NCBI GenBank assembly: GCA_013368325.1
Contig: JAACJK010000163.1
Coordinates: forward strand, 1,736,001 to 1,800,000
DNA from: Ephemerocybe angulata
Taxonomy: Eukaryota; Basidiomycota; Agaricomycetes; Agaricales; Psathyrellaceae
DNA length: 64,000 nucleotides
Reading direction: 5' to 3'
Shown: positions 1 to 12,676 of the stretch, piece after piece
Layout of the letters: every line of letters begins with the position of its first letter
Numbering within the stretch: position 1 is the stretch's first letter
Translations under genes and position numbers: made by a program
The notes under the pieces: generated by a model
Seen by the model: only the letters and a program-made list of their open reading frames with translations
Database searches by the model: none
What the model was told of the DNA's origin: nothing

Positions 1-789
1 CAAGATATAGGTAATGACCATTTTGAAATGGATTGGAAATACTGATTCAGCTCAGTAGATTTGGCTGCGACGACGACCACTTTGAGACTCTCCAAAGCAA
101 ACACGTTACACAGAGCATGACAATACCTTCGCAAAGGTAACCGTCCTGCATTCCGTTGCTATTAAATGAAACTGACCCTAACTCACAGGTAGAAGGACAA
201 CCACTGCTCGCAATTCACTGATGTACGGACGCAAACTCACAGGAATACACGACGACCACCGCTCTCAATTCCAGACCAAACTCATTCCATTCAAAAGGTA
301 CGATACATATTTCGTCACTACTCAACTCACTAATCTAATACTAACAGACTCTCCTCTATTTCACCCAGCGTCCAACAACGACGACTGAGAGGACGGTAAG
401 CACACAATTTGACTTCTTTAGTCATGATAGACTGACCGTACGCCCGTTTATCACAGTTCCAGCCCTCGTAGCCTGCAAGTAGTGAAGGCTCAGAGACACG
501 TCCGCCCGCGAATATGTCACGGTGAGTCCCCACTACGCTCTCGGTCTCGCCAAACAAAGAAACTGACCTACGGTCAACCACAGCAGTCGGTGACCGTCCG
601 TCAGCGCAGACCTCCACGTCGAGCGGCGAGCGCTGCGATGGCGATACGTCGGCCAAGGCAACGAGACACGGGTAGCAGGGCCTGTCGTCGTCGTGAACAT
701 CGACGAGCATCCTCGCGTTCCACTGGTAAGCGTAGTCTTCGTCGATAGACTCGCGCTGGCTGTCCGAGGTAGGTGTAGGTTCCGTCGTC

Positions 790-2000
790 ATCCTTCTGGT
801 GCACCACAATCGCCTACAACCAGCATCATCTCTGATGCTGTTGTGTCGATTGTGTCGATTATCGAAGGCAAACGGTCTTGCTGAGCCGGTCTCCGTCGTG
901 TCAAAGTGCAAGGCCAAAGGGTGCTGTCGCGGTACGTGCATCCTTCGCAATGTGAGTGTCGCGTGTCTCGTCATTATGGTCTATATGCTCACCGGAATTC
1001 CCTACAACCAGCATCATCGCTGATGCGGTTGCGCCGGTTCTCGAGGTCAAACCCGGCGCCTGCGTCCTGCTGAGCCGGTCTGAGTATCACCGCCCTCAAC
1101 GAGCATCGTCGCACCCCACCCGTAAGCCCTCCCCTCCTCCTCCAGTGTTCGGGTTTCGGTTTTCGGTATCGGTAAGTCGTGTAGTCTTCATCGTCGATCG
1201 AACGACTCGGTCGAGGGAGAGGGCGGGCGGCGCATTCTTCCTGGTGCGCCGCAATCTTCTGCCACGAGCATCATCGCTGATGCTCTCCCGTCGGTTCTTG
1301 AAGTCAAACGGGCCCCCTCGTGTTGCAGGGCCGGTCTTAAAGGGTGTTGCACACGGTGGGTGCATCCTTCGCAATGTGAGTACCTCCTGCTTCGTGAATC
1401 TGGGCTGTGCACTCACAGGAACCCCCTACAACCAGCATCACACCACCGGCGATTCTTGAACGATCCCGCCATATCCTTGCTGGTGCGCCGCAGCCCTCGC
1501 TTGAGCAAGGCCAAAGGATGGCGTGCACGGTATGTGCATCCTTTGCGCGATGTAAGTACTTTGCGCCTCGTGAATGCGGACTGTGTACTCACCGGAATTC
1601 CCTACAGCCAGCATCACCACAATACGTCGTAAGCCTTTCGGCCCTGCGCAATCTCCTACAACCAGCACCATCACTGATGCTGTTATCGAGGTGAAGCGGG
1701 GCGTGCTGGTGCGGGAAGCTCGGCGTCGAGGTGGGCGGCGGGTTCTTGGCGGAGTGCTTCCTTCGTAGTGTGAGTACCTCGCCTGGCGTCGTGAGCCTCG
1801 GCTACGTACCGAGTCTTGCGGTTTCTGTCGTCGGTCAAAGGCTTTCTCTGCGGGCCAGTCTCTGATCGCGAGAAACACCATCGAGGCGACGTGGATGTCG
1901 CGACATTCCACCCGTCCTTGGTACAACATGAGCACGCCGTTTTGGTTCGTGGACACGAAATAAACTCACCCAAGACCCTACAGCCAGCATCATCTTGATG
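790..2000. repeat. Array of degenerate intron/exon-like modules with a palindromic core (copy A)
   Basis: A phrase close to CTACAACCAGCATCATC recurs near 813, 1001, 1428, 1608, 1656 and 1976. At 822-839, 1011-1026 and 1267-1284 it forms an inverted repeat, GCATCA-4 nt-TGATGC. Upstream of several copies lies a GTGAGT- or GTAAGT-started stretch of 60-80 nt with a CTCAC branch-like signal that ends in CCAG. The modules therefore look like reiterated introns with short exons. No reading frame stays open across modules, so I do not call a gene. Confidence 0.6.
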
Positions 2001-3189
2001 CCCTGGTGCGTCTATTGCCCGTCGTCGCGTCGTCGCGCTGTCGAGGCCGGTGTCGTACTCGCGTCAGACGATCCATCCGTCGTCGATCGGTGCTGGTTCT
2101 GGCAAGACTTGAGTCCTGGAGTGCGAAGTAAGCTTTCTGCAAACGTAACATGGCTTGTCATACGCACCAATATTGCCCCAGTCGCGCAAATCCCTGGCGT
2201 GGAATGGACCACCATCGCATCCACCGCCCTGGCATTCGATCGCGGGTTCTTTGCCGTTAGTCGTCATGGTGGGCGCGGGAAGGCCAGAGGCGGCCGAGGG
2301 AGACGGGCCGAGGGCGACGGAGGCAGGCGCGAGGCGTCGACTGAGCATGAGGAGTCGGGTGGGGGAGATGGGCTGAGGCGATGGTGGGAGGACGAGAGAG
2401 AAGGGCGATCAATGACGTCGGAGGTGTGCGCCGTGGCAGGCTTGGCGCATCGTGCTTGGCAACAGCTTCCGGTAGGCATCAGGGAAATCCGGTTGGCGGA
2501 GTTGCATCGTGCGTCCCTTCCCTCTACCATCATCATCTCGCATCCGGGTGGCAGCCTGTGGGCTCTGCGTCCAACAACGCCCATAGTTGAGTCGAAGAAG
2601 GGTGCGTGGGCCTCCCTGGGGCGACAGGAACCGTCGTATTTATCGTTGGCGAGCAGGAAACGCGTCCTGCGAAGCGAGAAGGACGGGTAGAAGTGGTTGG
2701 TCAGTGGTGTCAAGGTGAGTGAACGTGCTTGTCTGCGTTCTATGTCCAGTTCTTGAAGCTTGCAGTGGTGGTCGATCGACGATCGAGAGAATGACGACCC
2801 GCGTTCTTGTTCACCGGCAGGTCAAAGTTGTTTCTTCGCTTGCTCTTGGTCTTCTATTTCGATCAAATACAGTCTCCGTTTTTGTGCTACCATTTTCGCT
2901 TCCACTGTGTCCTTGTTGTCCCGATGCACTCACTGACTACAATTCCCTCGACAGGGAGAGGTCGGACTGACTTTCATACTCGCACTCATCCACGAGCCCA
3001 GTAAGGTGGCCCAAGCAGCTGCTTTTGGCTTCGCGGCATCACATCGAGCCCTGACTTACAAACTCCCGCCACCCTGGTCCTCTCACCTCCACCTCCAAAA
3101 TCTCTCTTTCCCGAGCCTAGTCTCGCCCCGTCCATCACACACCGGAAACGACAAAGCACCACGAACGCAACGGCGACGACGGGCCCTCC

Positions 3190-4019
3190 ATGTCCGCTGC
3201 GGCGAACCCGATTTCGGGTGCCTATCGGGACAGGTCGAAAGACCCGGGACACGATGCGGACGTGGATCTAGAGAAAGAAATAGGTGTCAAAGAAGATGAC
3301 GTGCAGGTCGTAGAAGTGAGTTTGCTTCTCCTCATCTCCCTCTTCTCATGCCCATTGGCCTTTCATTGCAGCGCGAGCCCACAGCGTCCTCCTCCTCCCC
3401 GAGCAAACCTAGCCCCATAGCAACGACGACAGCTGCACCCCCATCCTCCAACAACCGCGCCTCCAAATCCTCCTCAAAACGCAGGTCCAACTCCTCGCAA
3501 AAGCGCGACAGCACCAAGCCCTCCAAACGGCACTCCAAAACGCACCGCCGCACCGGCTCCTCGACGCCCTCGCTCGCCTCTCCACGGGGCTCAAAACACC
3601 TCCCCCCGCGCTCGCCCCTCTCCTCGACGCCCCCGCCCTCACCCCCCGCCAACGACGACAATGCATCCCTGTCGTCCCTCACGCCTTCGCAAGTTCCACC
3701 CATCAACGTCACCAAGTACACCATGTCGCGGCGCCTCAGCCCGTACTGGAGCACGAAGAGGGGGTACGCGACGATTGCGGCGATTGCGCTTTTGTTTGTG
3801 GGCGTGATTGTGGGGGCGGCGGTCGGCGGGGTGCTCAGTAATAGGGCGGATCAGAAAGCGGGGGACAAGGAGGCGGAGGCGAGTAGTGCGGCGGAGAGTG
3901 CGAGTGCGAGTGGCGCGCTGCAGACGGGGAGTGTGGGTAGGAGGGGGTATGAGGCAGGGCGAGACCGGTGTTTGAGTTCGCGCCTACGCCACCGAGTGGG
4001 TGGTTTGTGTGATCCGTGA
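3190..4019 (+). CDS. Ser-rich single-pass membrane protein, diverged and frameshifted C-terminus
   Basis: Proposed exons are 3190-3315 and 3372-4019, with a 56-nt phase-0 intron (GTGAGT...TGCAG), giving 257 aa. The N-terminus is charged (EKEIGVKEDD). A long Ser/Pro/Lys-rich disordered stretch follows, then one hydrophobic segment (YATIAAIALLFVGVIVGAAV, about residues 180-205), then a short Ala/Ser tail. I see no signal peptide, so a signal-anchored type II/III membrane protein is likely, with function unknown. Compared with the copy at 11778-12676 this gene has lost part of a Ser-Ala-Ser repeat and a net 49 nt near 3950. The last roughly 25 residues are therefore in a different frame. It may be a decaying paralogue. 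A third relative lies at 19087-20019. Confidence 0.65.
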
Positions 4020-7000
4020 TGGCTGTTTTCCTTTGGCGTTCCGGCCAAGTTCCGGCGCTCGCTGTGATGCGCTGTGCGCCGTTCGTCGGGAATTTCCTGT
4101 TATAGGTGAAAAGTTACCATTCGGGGCTAAAAGTTGAAAAAAGAGCTAACTTATTTACGCAGAAAAACATCTATTCGGCCTTTTCAGACGGTGGCATCCC
4201 CTACCATGGCTGAGGTACACTCCTGTTGAAGAACGTGCAGAGCTCAGCCATGGTATCCCTCGGAGCAGCAATAAGCCCTTCGTTACGGGAAGCTGACTTT
4301 GTGTGCTGGCTTATATACAGCTCGCTACGCGCACGGACCAGAGGTACGTGGCCGCCAAGCTGTCATCGGTCATCCCGGCTGTCTTCGAAGTACGTACAAG
4401 TGACTCCCAGCACTGTCCTCCTTGAGTCGTATTCATTCCAAGTACCAGTTGGAATGAATAATGGCCTCTAGGAGTCGACAGGACCTCTTCCTCACAACTT
4501 CCTCACTTCCAAAAGCTCCTCCAGGCTCCAAACTCCTGCTTTCTGTCCTTGTTGCTCTTCGCTTCCATTGGTGGCGCTTAATACATCCGGGTTTGCTTTC
4601 GGTTCCCTCCTTGAACCCATTACTGATTTATCTTACCTAGGGAAGGCTCTGAGACATCCAGGAGGCTTGTGGCTGCAGGAATACAGAGGTGTAGGAGGGT
4701 ATAATTGAGGTAGATAGTGTAGCATGCCTCTTTGGATAGCATTCTGCATGTACGTACACACACCCAGCCAAATGAATGTTTTGATCGCCCAGATGCATCC
4801 CGATCCCGATGAGCCGACTTTAGAATATTGGTAATCCTTTCTCCCCCGGAACCGTCGTTTAGCCTCCCACAACTTCTTCCCCCATTTCCATTCCGAACCA
4901 CCCCGTCACTCATCACGGTTCGCTCGACGCAACAGCTCACTTCACCAACTTCCTCGTTGGGCTCTTCGGTCGTCTGACTCGTCTATGCGCACTGTTTATC
5001 CTGCTATGCAGCAACAGGAATGTACAGGAAGTCACGGACACCACACGCTCGCTACTCGCAATCCCAGCCCCCACGCATGCCCCCACGTATGTCGTCCAGA
5101 CTTTGCCAGACTTACTTTGACACCACGTTGCTCACCGGACGCACAAATTCAAATTTTCGAAGCTCGCCCGCCACCAAGGTTTATTGGCCAGCGGACACCG
5201 CAGGTACGCCCTTCCGCTGACCTTCGCCTCGACCTGCATCTCAACCAATATCTGTCTGCAGCTCTCCCCGGGACGCGACACGACCACCAAAACACCAAAC
5301 GGTAAGCACCGTTTGTTTAGAAGCCGTGCGCAAACCTGACACCCGACCTTATTCTCAGGATGTCGAAATTCCAATTTTAGCAGCTCAGCGACGTCGGAAG
5401 TACAAGCCCTATGTAAGCTCTTTACCCACTTCAGCTCGTCGCCGAATAACGAGACCTTCTTCAGCGCAGCACCGCGATTTTGGCAGACCAGAGAATCGAT
5501 TCCGTGGGCACACGAAGCCCAACGGTAAGCGCTTTGTCCACCTCAGCCGCCGACACCAACGAATCGAGCTTCAGGATGCCGATCCATCAGCCACAGCCTC
5601 CGTACGTTCCGTGCCCACTTTCCAAGACGCCGAGAATAACGACGAATCCCCATTGTGCCCGCCTCGTTCGCCGGACGTCAAAATTTCGAATTTCACTTCT
5701 CCCGGCCCCAACATATATATAGCTTTCCCCCTGACGCAAAGATGGTACGCCCTTCCCCCATTGTACTCCCGGGCATCTGGGCACTCGCTGACAATACCCT
5801 GTTACAGTCCGCCGCCGCCCGCGCACGTCGCTACGCCCTCAATTCCACGCACGCCGTCTCGCACCCAGTCAATTGACAAAGCATAGCCAACCAGGCTCTC
5901 CGAAAATTAAGCGGTGCGCACTCACCTTCAAATTTCATCAGAAACATCATTAACGGCGTCCCATTCAACAGCCGCTGCCCCGTTCGGTACACCAACAATT
6001 TCGACCTCCACCCACTTCGGATTACACCAAGACTACACCCCTGATCACCCGTGCGACCCAGATACTACAACCTCTGGCTCGCCGCCACCGACGCCTCCGG
6101 ACTACGGTACGTCACCTTTAGCATTGTCCGATCGGTGCTGATGGAAGTCTATTAGGTAGACGACAGCGGCGAAATCGCCAACAGAAGATCGACGGGGCAT
6201 TCAACTGCGCAGAATTGCCATGAAGGAAGCGCCCCTTGACTGAGAAGCCTGGTGAGTCGGATGTATCTCAGGAGATGTGGTGCTAATTGCCAAATTCGCT
6301 CTGGTGTAGCACGCGTGCATTGCGCCTCAAGCCGAATTTCCGATCCCCGGGAATCCAGAAATGACAGCGATGCGAGGGGCGGACCTGAGTGAGTGCGTCA
6401 TTTCCTTAGCTGCAGAACACGGCTCACAGAGGCTGGGAGCCCACAGGTATTGAACCGCGCTTCTTTAGCACCGTACCCCCATTTTCCGGAACTCCAGAAA
6501 TAGAACTTGCAAATTCCAGACCCCAAGCGCGATGACAGTACGCATATCGTACCTTGCACTCCTTACCCCAGACGGATACTGACTGTAACTATATTAGGAG
6601 ACGACTTACGGACATTGACGACATGGGGCGCGGGGCCGAGAAGACAAGCTCACGGAGCGGTACAACGGGACCGTGGACGTGTACACCCAAGGACCCCACA
6701 ACATTGGCAGTAGCGGAGAGTGGGCTGTGTATTACGTAGAGACTTAGGGGGTTAGTAGAGCGCAGTGTCGATTGAGAGCGGTAGGCGCGCGCCGCCGCGC
6801 GCGCTCTATGTCTAACTGGTGCCCCTTTACCCCTCTCGCTCGTTCACATGCACACACACGGAAGAGGGAAAGGTCTGGGCATTGGATAGTATAGATAAAG
6901 GCTGTACGTACGCCCGGACATCCGGAATGGCCGTGGGTGAACCTCGAGGAACCATCCACCTCCGGCCCATATTCAGTGCCTTACGCACTTTTTTTGCAAT

Positions 7001-8217
7001 GAATCAATGTATATAAAACGTATTACAGCATCTAAATGGATATGTATGTGGCCGAAAAAGGCTCCAAAGGTGACATGAGAGAAAATTTGGCCGTCACCGA
7101 GCGTGAATGAGCAAGGAGAACGCGCGCGTCGACGGGCGCTTAATTTAGCGCTGCGCGCATCGACGCCGATTGCGGTCTGTCTGAATGTCCAGGAGGCGGT
7201 TGGGTAGGCCAAACCCCTAGATAGAGCCCCTGTAGAGTCGGGGAGACTATCCCCTGAGACATAGCGGTGAGAATGACTCGGGGGTAACTGACTTTCCAGG
7301 ACCTTGCTCTCCTCACACCATTCAACGAAATCCCGCCATTAGACTTGTTTCCTTGTCAATGGACATAACCGGACACGTTCAGGTTGACATATCATACGTA
7401 TTTGATGGCGCGAAGCTTCTTTCGTTACAGATCTGAGGTTTGGAATCGTGAGGTACGGGGCGGCGGAAGTGAGCGCGGGAAGCGTATTGGGCGATTGCGC
7501 ACAATTGCCGTCTATTGTGAGTACAGGAAGGTCTGTGGTATAGACATTGTACTGTATAAATATAGTTCTGTGATTCTGTGTGACATGAAAACTGCGCAAC
7601 GTCCCCAACACGCCCCCGTTGGTCTAAACAAAGCAAAGTCATCGAAAACTCGCAATCCAGCGATATTTCGACCTACACACAATCCAGGAGTGCCTAGACC
7701 CTTCAGATACTCCCCAATGTCTACCCCATACCCCTGACTAGCTCCTCAGACCACCCAAGAGTCCCGCCCTCCGCCGCAACGCACTCGACGAATCTCGATT
7801 CCAATCCCCTCCTCCTCATCCCCGTACATCTTAGAAACGACACAAAAGCAACGTATTCCCGTGCGCAACCCGAATCATTCGCTTCGCTTAGCCCGCATCA
7901 GACACCCCAAATGAGCGCCGGCTGTCCAACAGCGAAGTTTTCAAGAAGATTTCGTGTTCGGTGTGGGCAGCGGGAGGGAAAAGCCAACAACGCGCGTCCG
8001 CACTTCGCGACCAGAACTCCGAGACGAGTCTAATTGTAGCTCTATGGGAGTCTGGGCTGAATATGTGTCGTTATGCGTGGGATGGGAGGGCTTGGCGCGA
8101 TCTTCGATGGGGGGTGTTGAGGGGTATAAGAGCTGGGGTGCGTAGCAGTGAATTCCCATCATCTTCCCTCGTTCCCTTTCCTTCATCCTCATCTCTTCTG
8201 CCTCTTTCGTCTCCTCA
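4020..8217. other. Long stretch without a supported gene
   Basis: No long frame is supported here. Between about 5130 and 5950 an AT-rich phrase of the form AAATTC[AG]AATTT recurs (near 5147, 5366, 5680 and 5928), each time followed by GT..AG intron-like stretches, so this may be another module array. A pure GC palindromic tract lies near 6786-6806. Around 6650-6740 a short frame ending in EWAVYYVET reads like a protein C-terminus, but I could not connect it to upstream exons. Confidence 0.5.
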
Positions 8218-9063
8218 TGATCACTCATCTGAGGGACGCCTATCGCTTCTTAGGTTGCCCTTCATCCTTCGTCGACCTCGTCGTTGAACTTGGGTTCGTT
8301 TTCACTCATGCATTCATAATCGTCTTTCTTACTCACTGCAACTTCTTAGGCGCTCCCATTGTATACCTGATGCCCAGGTATGTCAATACATTTCTCATAG
8401 CCCAGACTATCCTTTTATTGACTAAAAGCTCACTTACATACTAGCTCACTCTCGGGCCACGAAAGCAACTCCAACGGGATGATCACAGGTATTTCGATGG
8501 TACGCAAAGTCTTCGTTACTGATGACTATTCTCAAATTTACAACAGATCACCATCTACTCAGTCAAAGCGGCTCCAGCAGACTCATACCAAGATATAGGT
8601 AATGACCATTTTGAAATGGATTGGAAATACTGATTCAGCTCAGTAGATTTGGCTGCGACGACGACCACTTTGAGACTCTCCAAAGCAAACACGTTACACA
8701 GAGCATGACAATACCTTCGCAAAGGTAACCGTCCTGCATTCCGTTGCTATTAAATGAAACTGACCCTAACTCACAGGTAGAAGGACAACCACTGCTCGCA
8801 ATTCACTGATGTACGGACGCAAACTCACAGGAATACACGACGACCACCGCTCTCAATTCCAGACCAAACTCATTCCATTCAAAAGGTACGATACATATTT
8901 CGTCACTACTCAACTCACTAATCTAATACTAACAGACTCTCCTCTATTTCACCCAGCGTCCAACAACGACGACTGAGAGGACGGTAAGCACACAATTTGA
9001 CTTCTTTAGTCATGATAGACTGACCGTACGCCCGTTTATCACAGTTCCAGCCCTCGTAGCCTG
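8218..9063 (+). other. Candidate mini-exon gene spanning the left edge of copy B
   Basis: From about 8340 to 9063 short stretches of 40-60 nt alternate with GT...CTGAC/CTCAC...CAG intron-like stretches of 45-65 nt. Joining several of them keeps one frame open, for example from 8447 through 8599, 8646 onward, 8826-8884 and 8936-8981, and it ends at a TAG near 9056. The part to the right of 8589 is also present at 1-472. The deduced product resembles nothing I know and the 5' end is unclear. It may be a real multi-exon gene or relic intron-rich DNA. Confidence 0.25.
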
Positions 9064-9377
9064 CAAGTAGTGAAGGCTCAGAGACACGTCCGCCCGCGAA
9101 TATGTCACGGTGAGTCCCCACTACGCTCTCGGTCTCGCCAAACAAAGAAACTGACCTACGGTCAACCACAGCAGTCGGTGACCGTCCGTCAGCGCAGACC
9201 TCCACGTCGAGCGGCGAGCGCTGCGATGGCGATACGTCGGCCAAGGCAACGAGACACGGGTAGCAGGGCCTGTCGTCGTCGTGAACATCGACGAGCATCC
9301 TCGCGTTCCACTGGTAAGCGTAGTCTTCGTCGATAGACTCGCGCTGGCTGTCCGAGGTAGGTGTAGGTTCCGTCGTC

Positions 9378-10588
9378 ATCCTTCTGGTGCACCACAATCG
9401 CCTACAACCAGCATCATCTCTGATGCTGTTGTGTCGATTGTGTCGATTATCGAAGGCAAACGGTCTTGCTGAGCCGGTCTCCGTCGTGTCAAAGTGCAAG
9501 GCCAAAGGGTGCTGTCGCGGTACGTGCATCCTTCGCAATGTGAGTGTCGCGTGTCTCGTCATTATGGTCTATATGCTCACCGGAATTCCCTACAACCAGC
9601 ATCATCGCTGATGCGGTTGCGCCGGTTCTCGAGGTCAAACCCGGCGCCTGCGTCCTGCTGAGCCGGTCTGAGTATCACCGCCCTCAACGAGCATCGTCGC
9701 ACCCCACCCGTAAGCCCTCCCCTCCTCCTCCAGTGTTCGGGTTTCGGTTTTCGGTATCGGTAAGTCGTGTAGTCTTCATCGTCGATCGAACGACTCGGTC
9801 GAGGGAGAGGGCGGGCGGCGCATTCTTCCTGGTGCGCCGCAATCTTCTGCCACGAGCATCATCGCTGATGCTCTCCCGTCGGTTCTTGAAGTCAAACGGG
9901 CCCCCTCGTGTTGCAGGGCCGGTCTTAAAGGGTGTTGCACACGGTGGGTGCATCCTTCGCAATGTGAGTACCTCCTGCTTCGTGAATCTGGGCTGTGCAC
10001 TCACAGGAACCCCCTACAACCAGCATCACACCACCGGCGATTCTTGAACGATCCCGCCATATCCTTGCTGGTGCGCCGCAGCCCTCGCTTGAGCAAGGCC
10101 AAAGGATGGCGTGCACGGTATGTGCATCCTTTGCGCGATGTAAGTACTTTGCGCCTCGTGAATGCGGACTGTGTACTCACCGGAATTCCCTACAGCCAGC
10201 ATCACCACAATACGTCGTAAGCCTTTCGGCCCTGCGCAATCTCCTACAACCAGCACCATCACTGATGCTGTTATCGAGGTGAAGCGGGGCGTGCTGGTGC
10301 GGGAAGCTCGGCGTCGAGGTGGGCGGCGGGTTCTTGGCGGAGTGCTTCCTTCGTAGTGTGAGTACCTCGCCTGGCGTCGTGAGCCTCGGCTACGTACCGA
10401 GTCTTGCGGTTTCTGTCGTCGGTCAAAGGCTTTCTCTGCGGGCCAGTCTCTGATCGCGAGAAACACCATCGAGGCGACGTGGATGTCGCGACATTCCACC
10501 CGTCCTTGGTACAACATGAGCACGCCGTTTTGGTTCGTGGACACGAAATAAACTCACCCAAGACCCTACAGCCAGCATCATCTTGATG
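9378..10588. repeat. Array of degenerate intron/exon-like modules (copy B)
   Basis: This is the same array as at 790-2000, shifted by 8,588 bp and apparently unchanged. It includes the three GCATCA..TGATGC palindromes at about 9410, 9599 and 9855. Confidence 0.6.
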
Positions 10589-11777
10589 CCCTGGTGCGTC
10601 TATTGCCCGTCGTCGCGTCGTCGCGCTGTCGAGGCCGGTGTCGTACTCGCGTCAGACGATCCATCCGTCGTCGATCGGTGCTGGTTCTGGCAAGACTTGA
10701 GTCCTGGAGTGCGAAGTAAGCTTTCTGCAAACGTAACATGGCTTGTCATACGCACCAATATTGCCCCAGTCGCGCAAATCCCTGGCGTGGAATGGACCAC
10801 CATCGCATCCACCGCCCTGGCATTCGATCGCGGGTTCTTTGCCGTTAGTCGTCATGGTGGGCGCGGGAAGGCCAGAGGCGGCCGAGGGAGACGGGCCGAG
10901 GGCGACGGAGGCAGGCGCGAGGCGTCGACTGAGCATGAGGAGTCGGGTGGGGGAGATGGGCTGAGGCGATGGTGGGAGGACGAGAGAGAAGGGCGATCAA
11001 TGACGTCGGAGGTGTGCGCCGTGGCAGGCTTGGCGCATCGTGCTTGGCAACAGCTTCCGGTAGGCATCAGGGAAATCCGGTTGGCGGAGTTGCATCGTGC
11101 GTCCCTTCCCTCTACCATCATCATCTCGCATCCGGGTGGCAGCCTGTGGGCTCTGCGTCCAACAACGCCCATAGTTGAGTCGAAGAAGGGTGCGTGGGCC
11201 TCCCTGGGGCGACAGGAACCGTCGTATTTATCGTTGGCGAGCAGGAAACGCGTCCTGCGAAGCGAGAAGGACGGGTAGAAGTGGTTGGTCAGTGGTGTCA
11301 AGGTGAGTGAACGTGCTTGTCTGCGTTCTATGTCCAGTTCTTGAAGCTTGCAGTGGTGGTCGATCGACGATCGAGAGAATGACGACCCGCGTTCTTGTTC
11401 ACCGGCAGGTCAAAGTTGTTTCTTCGCTTGCTCTTGGTCTTCTATTTCGATCAAATACAGTCTCCGTTTTTGTGCTACCATTTTCGCTTCCACTGTGTCC
11501 TTGTTGTCCCGATGCACTCACTGACTACAATTCCCTCGACAGGGAGAGGTCGGACTGACTTTCATACTCGCACTCATCCACGAGCCCAGTAAGGTGGCCC
11601 AAGCAGCTGCTTTTGGCTTCGCGGCATCACATCGAGCCCTGACTTACAAACTCCCGCCACCCTGGTCCTCTCACCTCCACCTCCAAAATCTCTCTTTCCC
11701 GAGCCTAGTCTCGCCCCGTCCATCACACACCGGAAACGACAAAGCACCACGAACGCAACGGCGACGACGGGCCCTCC

Positions 11778-12676
11778 ATGTCCGCTGCGGCGAACCCGAT
11801 TTCGGGTGCCTATCGGGACAGGTCGAAAGACCCGGGACACGATGCGGACGTGGATCTAGAGAAAGAAATAGGTGTCAAAGAAGATGACGTGCAGGTCGTA
11901 GAAGTGAGTTTGCTTCTCCTCATCTCCCTCTTCTCATGCCCATTGGCCTTTCATTGCAGCGCGAGCCCACAGCGTCCTCCTCCTCCCCGAGCAAACCTAG
12001 CCCCATAGCAACGACGACAGCTGCACCCCCATCCTCCAACAACCGCGCCTCCAAATCCTCCTCAAAACGCAGGTCCAACTCCTCGCAAAAGCGCGACAGC
12101 ACCAAGCCCTCCAAACGGCACTCCAAAACGCACCGCCGCACCGGCTCCTCGACGCCCTCGCTCGCCTCTCCACGGGGCTCAAAACACCTCCCCCCGCGCT
12201 CGCCCCTCTCCTCGACGCCCCCGCCCTCACCCCCCGCCAACGACGACAATGCATCCCTGTCGTCCCTCACGCCCTCGCAAGTTCCACCCATGAACGTCAC
12301 CAAGTACACCATGTCGCGGCGCCTCAGCCCGTACTGGAGCACGAAGAGGGGGTACGCGACGATTGCGGCGATTGCGCTTTTGTTTGTGGGCGTGATTGTG
12401 GGGGCTGCGGTCGGCGGGGTGCTCAGCAATAGGGCGGATCAGAAAGAGGGGGACAAGGAGGCGGAGGCGAGTAGTGCGGCGGAGAGTGCAAGTAGTGCGA
12501 GCAGTGCGAGTGCGAGTGCGAGTGGCGCGCTGGAGACGCGGGGTGTGGGTAGGATGGGCTATGAGATCGGGGCGCCTGTTGTCACTGCGACCGGGAGGCA
12601 GTTCGCGATTCGGGGCGGGGCGAGGCCAGCGTTTGAGTTTGTGCCCACGCCTGCTCCTACCGCGACTAGCCTGTGA
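11778..12676 (+). CDS. Ser-rich single-pass membrane protein (full-length copy)
   Basis: Exons 11778-11903 and 11960-12676 give 280 aa. The intron, N-terminus and disordered Ser/Pro/Lys region match the gene at 3190. Next comes a single transmembrane helix (YATIAAIALLFVGVIVGAAV), then a Ser/Ala repeat (SSASSASASAS) and a tail ending in PTPAPTATSL. The copy at 3190 reads into a different frame after its deletion, so this is probably the ancestral form. No catalytic domain is visible. The arrangement WxTK-G followed by a Gly/Val-rich helix also occurs in the gene at 19087, which suggests a small local family. Function is unknown. Confidence 0.7.

Larger units (their letters stand above)
1..4019. 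repeat. Copy A of a large direct duplication (5' end cut by window edge)
   Basis: The segment from base 1 reappears at 8589 with a constant offset of 8,588 bp. The reading frames I compared on both strands from 1 to about 3680 translate identically in the two copies, and the nucleotides looked the same wherever I compared them. The first differences I see are 3686 T versus 12274 C and 3704 C versus 12292 G. After these come scattered substitutions, one indel in a Ser/Ala repeat and a net 49-nt loss near 3950, and similarity ends at the gene stop. Copy A begins at or upstream of the window edge. Apart from the gene at 3190-4019, the copy holds the tail of a mini-exon candidate (to about 472) and a module array (about 790-2000). 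I see no supported gene in 2000-3189. Confidence 0.9.
8589..12676. repeat. Copy B of the large direct duplication
   Basis: This is the second copy of the segment at 1-4019, in the same orientation. Unlike copy A its gene (11778-12676) keeps a full-length C-terminus. The left boundary, if the repeat starts exactly at window base 1, falls inside a short exon-like stretch ending at 8599. A recent tandem duplication, gene conversion homogenising the first 3.7 kb, or an assembly artefact could each explain near identity followed by abrupt divergence. Confidence 0.9.

Noticed and set aside
330..974. 214-codon minus-strand open frame in the duplicated segment
   Set aside because: It opposes the intron-like modules, has Arg/Thr-rich shadow composition, no splice context and no recognisable domain. 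Its repeat at 8918 only reflects the duplication.
2264..2713. Overlapping long frames on both strands between 1995 and 2713
   Set aside because: Frames on both strands with Arg/Gly- or Pro/Ser-rich composition are expected in GC-rich DNA. No start context, domain or intron supports either.
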